From an uncultured Ruminococcus sp. (GTDB lineage Bacteria; Bacillota; Clostridia; Oscillospirales; Ruminococcaceae): a DNA stretch of 14,870 nt. Positions 1 through 8,332 of this stretch are shown here, in pieces; the first letter of the stretch is position 1; each line of letters starts with the position of its first letter. The stretch spans positions 1-14,870 of the forward strand of contig CAMWXM010000046.1 in the NCBI GenBank assembly GCA_947178195.1, in the 5' to 3' direction. The notes beneath the pieces were generated by a model. The model was not told the DNA's origin. It saw only the letters and a list, made by a program, of their open reading frames with translations, and made no database searches. Both the position numbers and the translations under genes were made by a program.

Positions 1-52
1 CATACGAGATGTAGAGAGGGCTCGGGGTCTAGGAGATGTGTATATGAGTAAG
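1..52. other. Illumina Nextera P7/N707 adapter remnant (sequencing artefact)
   Basis: Bases 1-10 are the last ten bases of the Illumina P7 oligonucleotide. Bases 11-18 read GTAGAGAG, the index 707 sequence as it lies in the i7 Nextera adapter. A garbled copy of the transposase-adapter arm follows, and bases 34-52 match the 19-base Tn5 mosaic end at 16 positions. The mismatches look like low-quality consensus at a contig end. Genomic DNA therefore begins at base 53, and nothing biological should be read from this stretch. Adapter sequences are recalled from general knowledge, not from a search. Confidence 0.93.
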
Positions 53-85
53 CAAATAAGCAATATCGTAAATTGAAACAGACAT
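53..85 (-). CDS. N-terminal 11 codons of a gene cut off by the contig end
   Basis: On the minus strand an ATG at 85-83 follows AGGAGG with a short AT spacer, an excellent ribosome site. The reading is MSVSIYDIAYL and then runs into the adapter. It starts 14 bases after the stop of the preceding minus-strand reading frame, which suggests an operon of two small genes. The fragment is too short to name. The strong ribosome site and tight spacing are the only evidence that it is a real gene start. Confidence 0.5.
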
Positions 86-99
86 AATTCCTCCTGTGT

Positions 100-214
100 T
101 CAGTTATCTTCAAGTTTAAATTGTGCGGCACGGACTTCCTTCCTCTTGGACTGCGCTATTGGCAGAATCATCTCCGTTGACATCTGAATTTTTTCATAGG
201 TATACTTTTTTATG
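100..214 (-). pseudogene. 3' end of an unknown minus-strand gene, cut by the ISAs1-type element
   Basis: The minus strand has an open frame of 37 codons ending in TGA at 102-100. It starts exactly at the outer edge of the insertion sequence's left inverted repeat. The translation is rich in charged and amphipathic residues (for example EMILPIAQSKRKEVRAAQF), which looks like real protein, not chance. There is no start codon with a ribosome site inside it, so the 5' part was probably displaced by the IS or by a later rearrangement. Family unknown. The next gene starts 14 bases downstream. Confidence 0.45.
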
Positions 215-232
215 CACGCAAATCAATTTTCA
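215..232 (+). repeat. Left terminal inverted repeat of the ISAs1-type element
   Basis: Eighteen bases that are the exact reverse complement of 1375-1392. The match stops on both sides (base 214 and base 233), which fixes the repeat boundaries. Confidence 0.88.
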
Positions 233-262
233 AAACATGACAGGATATGATATAATAAAAAT

Positions 263-1384
263 ATGAAAAATAACGGAATAACAGAATACTTTGAAGAAGT
301 AGAAACAGAGGAAGAATACAACGGATATTTTTGCAGGATACCGGAAGTGATTACAATAGCGATACTTGGCAGTATGTGCGGACTCAAAAATGTCAGTCAA
401 ATACACCAGTGGGCAGCAAATGACAGGGTAAGTGAGTTTTTAAAGGAGAAATTCAGAATCAATCATGTGCCATACTATTATTGGATTTTGTGTATGCTGA
501 AAATGATAAAGACAGAAACACTCAATCAATGCTTTACAAATTGGGTGTATTCATTCATGCCTGAAAATGCAAAGGATCTGACTATTTCTCTTGATGAAAA
601 AACAATATGCTCTACAAACAGAATAGAAAAAATTGAAAGCCCTCTTCATATCATAAGCACTCAGATTTCTGAACTTGGACTGACACTGGCACAGCGAAGT
701 ACAGATGATAAAAGCAATGAAATTCCGGCAGTGCAGGAATTGCTGAAAACACTGAATATCAAAGGACATATGGTGGTTGCAGATGCCTTGAACTGTCAGA
801 AAGAAACAGCAGAAATCATAATCAAAAAAGAGGCAGACTATCTTCTTTGCGTAAAAGATAACCATCCTAATTTGAAAAAAGATATAGAAGATTTTGTACA
901 GGATGAAATGATTCAGAATACAATGGAATCCATATCAAAAACTGAAAAGAATTGCGGAAGAATTGAAACAAGAACAGCATATGTTAGTTCTGAAATCCAA
1001 TGGCTTGAGCAAAAGCAGGAATGGAAAAATCTTTGCTGTATCGGTGCTATTCATACTGAGTTTGAATAGAAAAAAGGAAAATCCAATGAGTGGCATTATT
1101 ATATTTCAAGTCGTCCAATGTCACCGGAACAGCTGCTTCATCACGCTCGTATGGAATGGGCTGTAGAATCAATGCACTGGCTTCTTGATGTGCATTTTGA
1201 AGAGGATTGGTGCTTGATAGAAGATAAAGTTCTTCAACAGCATCTCAATATGTTTCGTAAATCTGCGATTAATCTTATTAAACTTTTCAAATCAAGAACG
1301 AAATCTAAAAAAGCTATTTCAAAAATTATGCTTGATTGTTTAATTGATTCCTATTCCATTTTGAGGGTTATTGGTGAAAATTGA
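263..1384 (+). pseudogene. ISAs1-family DDE transposase with an in-frame amber codon
   Basis: The gene encodes a DDE transposase that would cut and join the ends of its own element. One frame runs 374 codons, a normal ISAs1 length, but is split by TAG at 1067-1069 (codon 269). The N-terminal part shows the family blocks: ISLDEKTI (residues 107-114, usually DGKT), KSNEIPAVQELL, and VVADALNCQ with the second catalytic Asp. After the stop the same frame continues through EWHYYISSR and MEWAVESMHWLLDV, which carries the catalytic Glu. No frameshift is needed to join the halves, so a single base change (or readthrough) explains the break. Start: ATG at 263, 30 bases inside the left repeat. The stop lies in the right repeat. 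Without readthrough the enzyme lacks its catalytic Glu and should be dead. Confidence 0.85.
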
Positions 1385-1392
1385 TTTGCGTG
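1375..1392 (-). repeat. Right terminal inverted repeat of the ISAs1-type element
   Basis: Exact reverse complement of 215-232. It contains the TGA stop of the transposase. Confidence 0.88.
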
Positions 1393-1410
1393 AATTCTAT
1401 CACCATTATC

Positions 1411-1439
1411 TTGACGAAATATGGAAAAAGGAGTATAAT
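1411..1439 (+). promoter_or_regulatory. Sigma-A promoter for the ATPase operon
   Basis: TTGACG (1411-1416) and TATAAT (1434-1439) are 17 bases apart, near-perfect for the housekeeping sigma factor. The site lies 18 bases outside the right end of the insertion sequence, so it is not part of it. Transcription would start near 1446 and leave an AT-rich leader of about 170 bases with no clear structure. Caveat: a protein-like 21-codon tail (1381-1445, plus strand, stop TAG) overlaps it, so the promoter match could in part be an accident of coding sequence. Confidence 0.62.
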
Positions 1440-1618
1440 AAATAGAGAGTACTATTATGATATTTTCAACTTCACTTATGCTCATATCAATAATCGATTC
1501 TCACATAATAATAATCAATATATCTTGCAATCATGTTTCAAAGTAGAAAATCTCATAGTATATTTACTCATTTTACCGTTTTCATCAGTATTCAAGCTTT
1601 ATTAATGGAGGTACTTGA

Positions 1619-4600
1619 ATGACACGAGAAGAATTTATAGAGACAATTGAAGGCTTTGAAAAATCACCCTTTATAATAACAAGCAACGGAATATGTTCGT
1701 CTCCTCTTCAATTTATTAAGTGTTTCTCAGATTCTGTCAAGGTTTTGTCCAATGGTAAGCCCGCTACTTATCAATATGCTGCCATAGAAAGTATGACCTT
1801 TGATGTAGAAGAAAGTTTATTATCATTTGAATCAAAATCTAAAGTCAATTCGGAATCAGTAAGTGGTAAATCTATAAATCCTTCAGATACTATGACTACC
1901 CCAAACGATACTGATAGTTCAATGTCACTAAGCAAGCTGCTTCCCGCCTTAGAAGATGCAAAAAGAATAATATGGTTACGCGATTTTTCTTTTATAGACC
2001 GCAGTAGTCAATTGAAGAATGCAATACATAATACACTACTTGAAAAAGAATGGTCTAGAGTCCAAAATATGATTAAAGATGCTCAAAAAAATCATGTCCT
2101 TTCAGAAAAGATAGAAAAGATTATCCGTAAACTAGAACTGTTGCCCCAAGAGCTTGATTGCGTTGAATATCATATGATGCTTGGAGAAGTCTTTGCCTTA
2201 GACAACGATTATGATAATGCCTCTTTTCACCTTGAAATAGCGGGTGACTATCAAAATGCAGCATATTATGCATCTCAATGTAAAAGCGATAAAGAGAAAT
2301 ATCTGCTTGAAATTTTTCGTAAATGGATCGTTTCTGGAACTGATTGTGGAAAAGATGTATTTGCTTCATTTATGGCGTTATGTCATTCAATGCATTATGG
2401 AAGAATTTGTGCAGAAACAATTAAATTAATCGACTACAATAATCTTTCAGAGGAAGATAAAGAAATAGTATACCTAGGATTGCTTTTTGTGTTATCAAAT
2501 TATGTTTCGAACGAGAGCGAATGGATTTCATTGAAGCCTAACCACACAGATATTAATATTAAGGATTTGCTTGATCTGCTTTTAAAACAGTCAATTTCTG
2601 AGCACTATGATATTGAAGATGTAATAGCACTTAAGCATGCTAACGAATTAGTTGTAGATCGGAAGGCTGATTTAACTACATGGGAAGAGAATGTCCATAC
2701 CGGCTATATTATAAAAGCTTGGACTACTCATGGTTATATAGGCAAAGAAAAAAATAGCAGTACTGGCGTGAAGTTCAATTCCAACAATATTACCTCAGAA
2801 GAGCTTGCAAATCTGATTTCAGCTACTCCTAAGGCTGTACTTGGATTAAAAGTAGTTTATAAACTTAATCCAGGTCAAGAAAGCTATAACGATATAGCTG
2901 ACAATGTAGAGCCAGCTGAAAACATAGAGGAATATTTACAAAAAAAAGGTATAAATATAGCCATCAAAACATGCAAGAATAGATCAGAAGAAAAGTTAAC
3001 TCTAAATCCGGACGGAAAGACATATAGTGGTTATATTAATAGTTTAAAAGCTAACTTTGGTTTTATTCACAAAGAGTATGGTACCAGCCAAAGAGGTGTG
3101 TATTTTCATTTCAGTGATTTAGAAGAGCAGCTGAAGCCTATTTCTGATAAGATCATGGGTTTAAAAGTTAATTGTGAGCTGACTGAAGGTCTGAATGATA
3201 ATGTTGATAAAAGGGCAGTAAAGATACAGGCAGCCGAAAGTATTGGATCATATCTTACAACTCAAACCATTGACGTCAGCTTGCGTAAACCGGAGGACAA
3301 GGAGATTGATGATGAGATCTTAGATATTCTTCGTTATAAATCACCTTCTGCAGCATTACAAGAATTTGCAACTACAAACAGACCTTTTCATGCGTTAGAA
3401 TTGTTAGAAAGAGAACGTGATAGTTTCCCTTACGATAAGTATGTTAAGCATAAAATTCAACTTTTGCAACGAACAAGATCGAGTGATAATGAATTGATCT
3501 CCCTCTTGAATTATGCGATATCAACAAGCTCAGATGGTGCCTATATTGCTCATAATTTGTACTTTTTAGGTCAGGTTCAATATCGCTGCAAACAATATTC
3601 CGATGTCGTTGTGACAATGAACAGATTATTCAAATACAAAAGTTATATGAAATCTTCAACACAGAAAACGGATTCAATTTTCCTCATTGCTGTTGCCTAT
3701 TATATGTTACGGGATTATACCAAGGCCGACTTACATGCAAACGACTTGCTGAAATCAGGTATTCATGTCGAAGAAGTAACCAAAATTCTTAATCGTACAT
3801 TTGCAACTGAAGAGAGTATCCAGGATAATGTAGAGGATAGAGAATCTGAATTGTCATTTCAGTTTGATACAGAGGTGGCGATTACACCGTATATCGAAAA
3901 GCTGATCAACAGTTTTTCGTTCGGCTCTATTTCCGTGAGGGAGGTGCCGTCTGATTTCGATCCATGGTCCAGTGAGTGCTCTGTGAATATTGCGAACAAT
4001 TATATCCAGAGCCTTATCCAGTACGATAAAAGAAGCGATTTGAAGAATAATCCGAATGCTGCAATTGCCATTGCAAAAATCCAGAAATGGCTGATTCAGC
4101 AGGTCACAGAAGAGGAAAAGGTCAAAATTGAAATATCACTGAGAGATAATGTTTCCCGTGCTTTGCAGATCATGTCAAGAAATACGATACAGCAATCCGG
4201 CGTGGATATCCGTGTGAACCTGTTTTACAGAATGCAGCAGTATAAAATGAGCGTCTTGGATAGAAAGCAGGATCTGTTCAATGCATATATCAATTCTCAT
4301 TTTGGCTCAATGGAATCAATGAAGAAAATGATGAAAAGTCTCAAGCCATCCGTAAAATCCGATCTCAAAGGTACAAACCATCTGCTGATGATCAGTGATA
4401 TTCTGTTCCTGCTGAGTGATATGGAGATCAATGAACTGGAGGACGAAAAAGAACAGATCAAAAAATTATGTGAAATCCTTGAATCACGTCATGACGCTGG
4501 TGATTTTACAGACGCTTTGCAGAAGATCCTCAGGATGCTGAATGTTAACTTCAACGAAAATGAAAAAATGTATACGTTGCTCAGTTCTGGAAGCAAGGAA

Positions 4601-6670
4601 TTTCAGATATGGCTGAACAGAAACAAAAGTGATATTCGCAGCAAGGCTGAATCCAAGCATTGGGATGAGTTACTCCAGGCTTTGGACAGCTTCGATAAAT
4701 TCATTTTATCTGAAAATGAATGCAACTATTTCGATAAGGTGTTGGAGGTAGTCCGGTATTTAGTGGATACTGACAGCAATACGCAGACGGCAATGAAGCA
4801 GAACTTGCTGAATCAAAGCAAAAACAAACTGAACGACTTGGAAGAACAGCTGCAGAAAGAGCCGACATTTATCCTGTACAGTATCTTTGCAGACGTGCTT
4901 AGCATTATGAACAGCTTCGTGCTCTCCATGCTTGCTGAGGTTATGTCTCATGTGCCGAATGTTGAGCCTGTTGGAAGCCTTCAAGTGAATCTTGGTCTGA
5001 TGGATAGTAAAGAATTTATCCTGCCCCTTGAATTTCATAATCATGCCCCCTCTGTTCAGGCAAGAAATCTTACATTGATCATTGATACCATCACAAACGG
5101 TGTAACATACACCTCTCAGATCCCTATGGCACAGAATGTGGATGAAGGCAAGAAATACAGCCAATCCCTGACATTTCGCCTAGATAATCCGAGCATCAGC
5201 CAGGTGGACATCTGTGTGAAGATCGAATATGACTATGATGTTTTTACGAATTACATCAATGAGAGCAAATCTTGTACCAAGTGTTTCAATTATACCATCA
5301 CATTCCGTGAGGTAGAAAAGATTCCGAACAAGTATCGCCAATACGCACAGCAGCAAACCGTAAGAGACAAGAACATGTTTTTCGGACGTGACAGTTTGAT
5401 TCAAAAACTGTTCGATGCGATTTCAATTAAAAATGATGACGGCAACAATGTTCTGAAGGGTGGGAACGGTATTGTCCTGTATGGTCAGAGACGTTCAGGA
5501 AAAACCAGTATCCTGTACCATCTGGAAAAGAAAATCATAAGAGATATGCAGCATACCATTGTTGTCAATCTTGGTAGCAGTGCTCGCTCCATCTCAAACT
5601 CAGGTGATGCCGACAGAATGAGTGAGGAAGAATTGCAGGCTCTCAATGTCAATATGACTTTGCAAAGTCTTTACTATCTGATTATACTGGGTGTCAAGAA
5701 CTTTATCAGAGAACATGAATCCGAGTCAATTTTGGAACTGGCTAACAAAATCAAACAATATGAGGAAAAGAATCAGGAAGCATTTTTCCCAAGCTCAAAT
5801 GATTTTGTAAATTCACAGAATCACCAGCTCATTTTCAATGCTTTTCTGGACAGATTCAAAACTGTGGCAAAGGTTGACGATATATGCAACGGATTCCGCA
5901 TCGTAATCATTATCGACGAGTTCACCTATTTTAATGCGGCGATCAAGAACAAAAAGCTGCCCAGCAATTTTATGGAAATATGGAAGGGCATTGTTTCTGA
6001 TTCCTTTATCACTCTGGTCGTTGCGGGTCAGGACAATATGGTTGAGTTTATTGACAGCTATGTGAATGAGTTCTCCTCCTTCCAGAGAGAATGGGTCACA
6101 TTCCTGGAAAAGGATGCTTCCTACAAAATGGTTACCGAACCAATCGGAGAAGAACGTATTGATCCTGAATCAGCAGAAAAGCTGTATCGGTTCACTGCCG
6201 GAAGCCCCTTCCTTCTTATGGATATCTGCGCAAAGCTCGTTGACTGGATGAATAATAACAAAATATACAAACTGGCAGGCAGCCTGTTGGATGATTTCCT
6301 GGCTGAAAAATATATGCAGAATTATGAATTCAAACAGGAATTGCTGGAGCCGCAGTATGTAGATGCCGGCAAGCTTGAATGGACGGAAAAAATCAAACTG
6401 GTGCTTGGCTTGATCGCAAGACATAATTCCAAGAAGGTTACATCGAATGTAATACCTTGGAATGAGTTTGATGAATATGCCACTATCTCGAACGATATCC
6501 TAAAGGATCGTAACATTCCATCTGAGGAAATGCGTGAGATTCTGGAGCGTCTGGTAAAACGGCAGGTAATCGAAACACAGGAAGGCTTTCAGAACAAATT
6601 CCGCATAAAGATACCATTGTGCCGTGAATGGATATTACGACGTGGAGGTGCAGAGTATGGTAACGAATAA
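1619..6670 (+). CDS. Giant sensor protein: TPR-like helices, two cold-shock-like domains, C-terminal STAND/AAA ATPase
   Basis: 1683 residues, start ATG with TGGAGG seven bases upstream. Order of parts: a small N-terminal domain (about 1-64); helical repeats (about 180-310); two cold-shock/S1-like barrels (about 358-428 and 467-538; the second has NFGFIHKEYG and VYFHFSDL, like the RNP motifs of cold-shock proteins); TPR-like helices (575-730); a long helical region; a probable Ig-like beta sandwich (about 1113-1231); then a nucleotide-binding domain with Walker A GQRRSGKTS (1289-1297) and Walker B IVIIIDE (D1433, E1434), followed by a winged-helix-like end. No signal peptide or membrane segment. 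This is the build of a STAND signalling ATPase: the repeats or barrels would sense a ligand, possibly nucleic acid. It overlaps the downstream ATPase-HEPN gene, a likely partner. Leucine codons change from mostly TTA/TTG/CTT to mostly CTG near 3870. Function inferred, not recognised as a named family. Confidence 0.85.
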   Translation: MTREEFIETIEGFEKSPFIITSNGICSSPLQFIKCFSDSVKVLSNGKPATYQYAAIESMTFDVEESLLSFESKSKVNSESVSGKSINPSDTMTTPNDTDSSMSLSKLLPALEDAKRIIWLRDFSFIDRSSQLKNAIHNTLLEKEWSRVQNMIKDAQKNHVLSEKIEKIIRKLELLPQELDCVEYHMMLGEVFALDNDYDNASFHLEIAGDYQNAAYYASQCKSDKEKYLLEIFRKWIVSGTDCGKDVFASFMALCHSMHYGRICAETIKLIDYNNLSEEDKEIVYLGLLFVLSNYVSNESEWISLKPNHTDINIKDLLDLLLKQSISEHYDIEDVIALKHANELVVDRKADLTTWEENVHTGYIIKAWTTHGYIGKEKNSSTGVKFNSNNITSEELANLISATPKAVLGLKVVYKLNPGQESYNDIADNVEPAENIEEYLQKKGINIAIKTCKNRSEEKLTLNPDGKTYSGYINSLKANFGFIHKEYGTSQRGVYFHFSDLEEQLKPISDKIMGLKVNCELTEGLNDNVDKRAVKIQAAESIGSYLTTQTIDVSLRKPEDKEIDDEILDILRYKSPSAALQEFATTNRPFHALELLERERDSFPYDKYVKHKIQLLQRTRSSDNELISLLNYAISTSSDGAYIAHNLYFLGQVQYRCKQYSDVVVTMNRLFKYKSYMKSSTQKTDSIFLIAVAYYMLRDYTKADLHANDLLKSGIHVEEVTKILNRTFATEESIQDNVEDRESELSFQFDTEVAITPYIEKLINSFSFGSISVREVPSDFDPWSSECSVNIANNYIQSLIQYDKRSDLKNNPNAAIAIAKIQKWLIQQVTEEEKVKIEISLRDNVSRALQIMSRNTIQQSGVDIRVNLFYRMQQYKMSVLDRKQDLFNAYINSHFGSMESMKKMMKSLKPSVKSDLKGTNHLLMISDILFLLSDMEINELEDEKEQIKKLCEILESRHDAGDFTDALQKILRMLNVNFNENEKMYTLLSSGSKEFQIWLNRNKSDIRSKAESKHWDELLQALDSFDKFILSENECNYFDKVLEVVRYLVDTDSNTQTAMKQNLLNQSKNKLNDLEEQLQKEPTFILYSIFADVLSIMNSFVLSMLAEVMSHVPNVEPVGSLQVNLGLMDSKEFILPLEFHNHAPSVQARNLTLIIDTITNGVTYTSQIPMAQNVDEGKKYSQSLTFRLDNPSISQVDICVKIEYDYDVFTNYINESKSCTKCFNYTITFREVEKIPNKYRQYAQQQTVRDKNMFFGRDSLIQKLFDAISIKNDDGNNVLKGGNGIVLYGQRRSGKTSILYHLEKKIIRDMQHTIVVNLGSSARSISNSGDADRMSEEELQALNVNMTLQSLYYLIILGVKNFIREHESESILELANKIKQYEEKNQEAFFPSSNDFVNSQNHQLIFNAFLDRFKTVAKVDDICNGFRIVIIIDEFTYFNAAIKNKKLPSNFMEIWKGIVSDSFITLVVAGQDNMVEFIDSYVNEFSSFQREWVTFLEKDASYKMVTEPIGEERIDPESAEKLYRFTAGSPFLLMDICAKLVDWMNNNKIYKLAGSLLDDFLAEKYMQNYEFKQELLEPQYVDAGKLEWTEKIKLVLGLIARHNSKKVTSNVIPWNEFDEYATISNDILKDRNIPSEEMREILERLVKRQVIETQEGFQNKFRIKIPLCREWILRRGGAEYGNE
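6644..6648 (+). promoter_or_regulatory. Ribosome binding site that fixes the start of the HEPN-ATPase gene
   Basis: GGAGG inside the end of the upstream gene, eight bases before ATG 6657. A more upstream in-frame ATG at 6624 has no comparable site, so 6657 is the preferred start. Confidence 0.75.
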
Positions 6671-8267
6671 TGCTACAGTAAAGAGGAATATATTTCAGGA
6701 AGGTAAAATTGTACACGGCGATTCGTTCATCGGAAGACGTGCGATACTTTCTGACCTGATGCAGGCATGGAATGAATCCAACGGCAATGGTACCTACTCT
6801 GTGGTGGGATTAAACCGCATGGGAAAATCTTCTCTTGTGCATGAGCTACGGAATAAAGTGAAGGAGATAGATCCGACTGCGGTCTGCGTGATCGTGTCTC
6901 TGGGACAAAATACTTGGCCGGATCTGATACAGCTCATCATGAAAATGATATTGCGGGAATCGGAGCATATTGATGCGAAAGTAAAAAGAATATGTGAAGA
7001 TACATGCAATATTAACCTTGGAACAAACAACTTACTGAATGAAAACGAGATCGCATTGAATTACAAGGAATTGCTCGAACATTTCAGCGAAGTCAACCAG
7101 CAGTTTCTTCTCGTGATCGATGAGTTTGATGCGGCAAAAGTGGTCTGGCAAAACAAGATCAATTATTTTGAGGGATTGCGTGATTCCGTCCAATTGCCCG
7201 GATTCTATCTTCTCGTTTCTCGCAGGCCCCTTGAAGTCATTGAGATGGACAGCTATGGCAATTCATGTTTTCACAATGTGTTTACAGAAATACATGTGTG
7301 TGCATTTGACAGAAATCAGGATATGGCAGAGTATTACAATATCTTATCCAGGCAGTATGGCATTGAGCTGGATGAGACAGAACGGGAAAAGGTAGAGGAA
7401 TATACTGGTTTTTGTCCCACATTTCTGGCTGGATTAGGCAACCGCCTTGCTTCTGCTGCGATTAATAACAAGCCACAGCCGCATGTTGAAGATGTTTTTA
7501 TGATGCAGAGCTTTCAGACAAATTATCAGCGCCACTATAAAGAATTTCTGAATCGCATGAAAGACGATGGCTCATGGGATGAATTGGTGCAGATCATTAT
7601 GGATATCTCGTCGATTCGTATTGAGCCTGATTCTGAGGATTCTTTCCGTGAAGCAGCAGTCAAGAAATTATGCTGTCGGGGATATCTCCGTCAGAAACAG
7701 AATGGAGATTATGTTGTGTTTTCAGATGACTTTACCTCATGGGCAAAGAACAAGCTGTATCACAACGAGATCAGTACGATCTATAGCAGAATCATAGGTG
7801 CTGAAATTGCGATCAGAGAAATGCTCAAAACGGAAATGCCCAGAATATGGTCGGCTTTGTATCCCGGCAGCAATTGGGAGGATGACTTCCTGAATAACCG
7901 CAATGTGCCGTCCAGTGTTGAAGGGTTTACAAGGATATCCCCAAAAAATCCAAAATCCTCAAAATCAAGCCGTTCTAATCTTGAGAAGTATTTAGATTCA
8001 GCCCGGAGATATGACCCCTCCGCAAGTGTTGCAGATGCATTGACCATTTCAGTAAAGCTCTCCCTGATACAGGAATACTGGGACCAAGGAATTAAGGTCA
8101 GATTCAATCAGGAGTCTTATAGTCAATGGGAAAATTGCTTTAAAATTATCAAAAATATCCGTAATCCGTTGTTCCATGCCATGATCACGCCCAGTCCTTC
8201 ACAGCATTATTATCTGTTAAAAGACGCCAATGAATGTTCCGATATGATTATAGAACAATTATCTTGA
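6657..8267 (+). CDS. AAA/STAND-like ATPase with C-terminal HEPN-like domain (candidate RNase effector)
   Basis: 536 residues from ATG 6657, overlapping the previous gene by 14 bases, so the two are probably translationally coupled. An Orc1/Cdc6-like AAA domain spans about 15-300: Walker A GLNRMGKSS (51-59) and Walker B FLLVIDEFD (D155, E156). A winged-helix-like stretch follows, then a Ser/Lys-rich linker (around 427-440). The last 100 residues are helical and contain I-R-N-P-L-F-H (R502, H507), matching the R-N-x3-H catalytic signature of HEPN ribonucleases (Rx4H). In known toxin and defence families such HEPN domains cut RNA, and here an ATPase would hold them in check until the partner senses infection. 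That role is inference. Alternative: a non-catalytic HEPN used only for dimerisation. Codon use matches the 3' part of the partner gene. No signal peptide or membrane segment. Confidence 0.82.
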   Translation: MVTNNATVKRNIFQEGKIVHGDSFIGRRAILSDLMQAWNESNGNGTYSVVGLNRMGKSSLVHELRNKVKEIDPTAVCVIVSLGQNTWPDLIQLIMKMILRESEHIDAKVKRICEDTCNINLGTNNLLNENEIALNYKELLEHFSEVNQQFLLVIDEFDAAKVVWQNKINYFEGLRDSVQLPGFYLLVSRRPLEVIEMDSYGNSCFHNVFTEIHVCAFDRNQDMAEYYNILSRQYGIELDETEREKVEEYTGFCPTFLAGLGNRLASAAINNKPQPHVEDVFMMQSFQTNYQRHYKEFLNRMKDDGSWDELVQIIMDISSIRIEPDSEDSFREAAVKKLCCRGYLRQKQNGDYVVFSDDFTSWAKNKLYHNEISTIYSRIIGAEIAIREMLKTEMPRIWSALYPGSNWEDDFLNNRNVPSSVEGFTRISPKNPKSSKSSRSNLEKYLDSARRYDPSASVADALTISVKLSLIQEYWDQGIKVRFNQESYSQWENCFKIIKNIRNPLFHAMITPSPSQHYYLLKDANECSDMIIEQLS

Positions 8268-8317
8268 ATAAACAACAACCGCGCATATTCTTTATGATGT
8301 ACGGCTGTTCCTATTTC

Positions 8318-8332
8318 ATACTAATCTCAAAT
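8318..8332 (+). repeat. Left terminal inverted repeat of the MITE-like element
   Basis: Fifteen bases exactly complementary to 8621-8635. Pairing ends at once on the outer side (8317 against 8636). Confidence 0.75.

Larger units (their letters stand above)
215..1392 (+). mobile_element. ISAs1-family insertion sequence, about 1178 bp
   Basis: A perfect 18-bp inverted repeat (outer end CACGCAAATCAATTTTCA) lies at 215-232 and 1375-1392 and encloses one ISAs1-type transposase gene. The right repeat overlaps the transposase stop codon at 1382-1384, a compact layout typical of insertion sequences. The length is at the short end for ISAs1 elements. No target-site duplication is visible: the ten bases outside each end (205-214 and 1393-1402) do not match. 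The insertion is therefore either old or has been rearranged. Its transposase is interrupted by an amber codon, so the copy is probably not autonomous. Confidence 0.85.

Noticed and set aside
1381..1605. 74-codon open frame on the plus strand after the insertion sequence
   Set aside because: Starts inside the inverted repeat without a ribosome site, is low-complexity and AT-driven, and overlaps the promoter of the ATPase operon.
6624..6656. Upstream ATG that would add 11 residues to the HEPN-ATPase
   Set aside because: No ribosome site in front of it, while ATG 6657 has GGAGG at the ideal distance.
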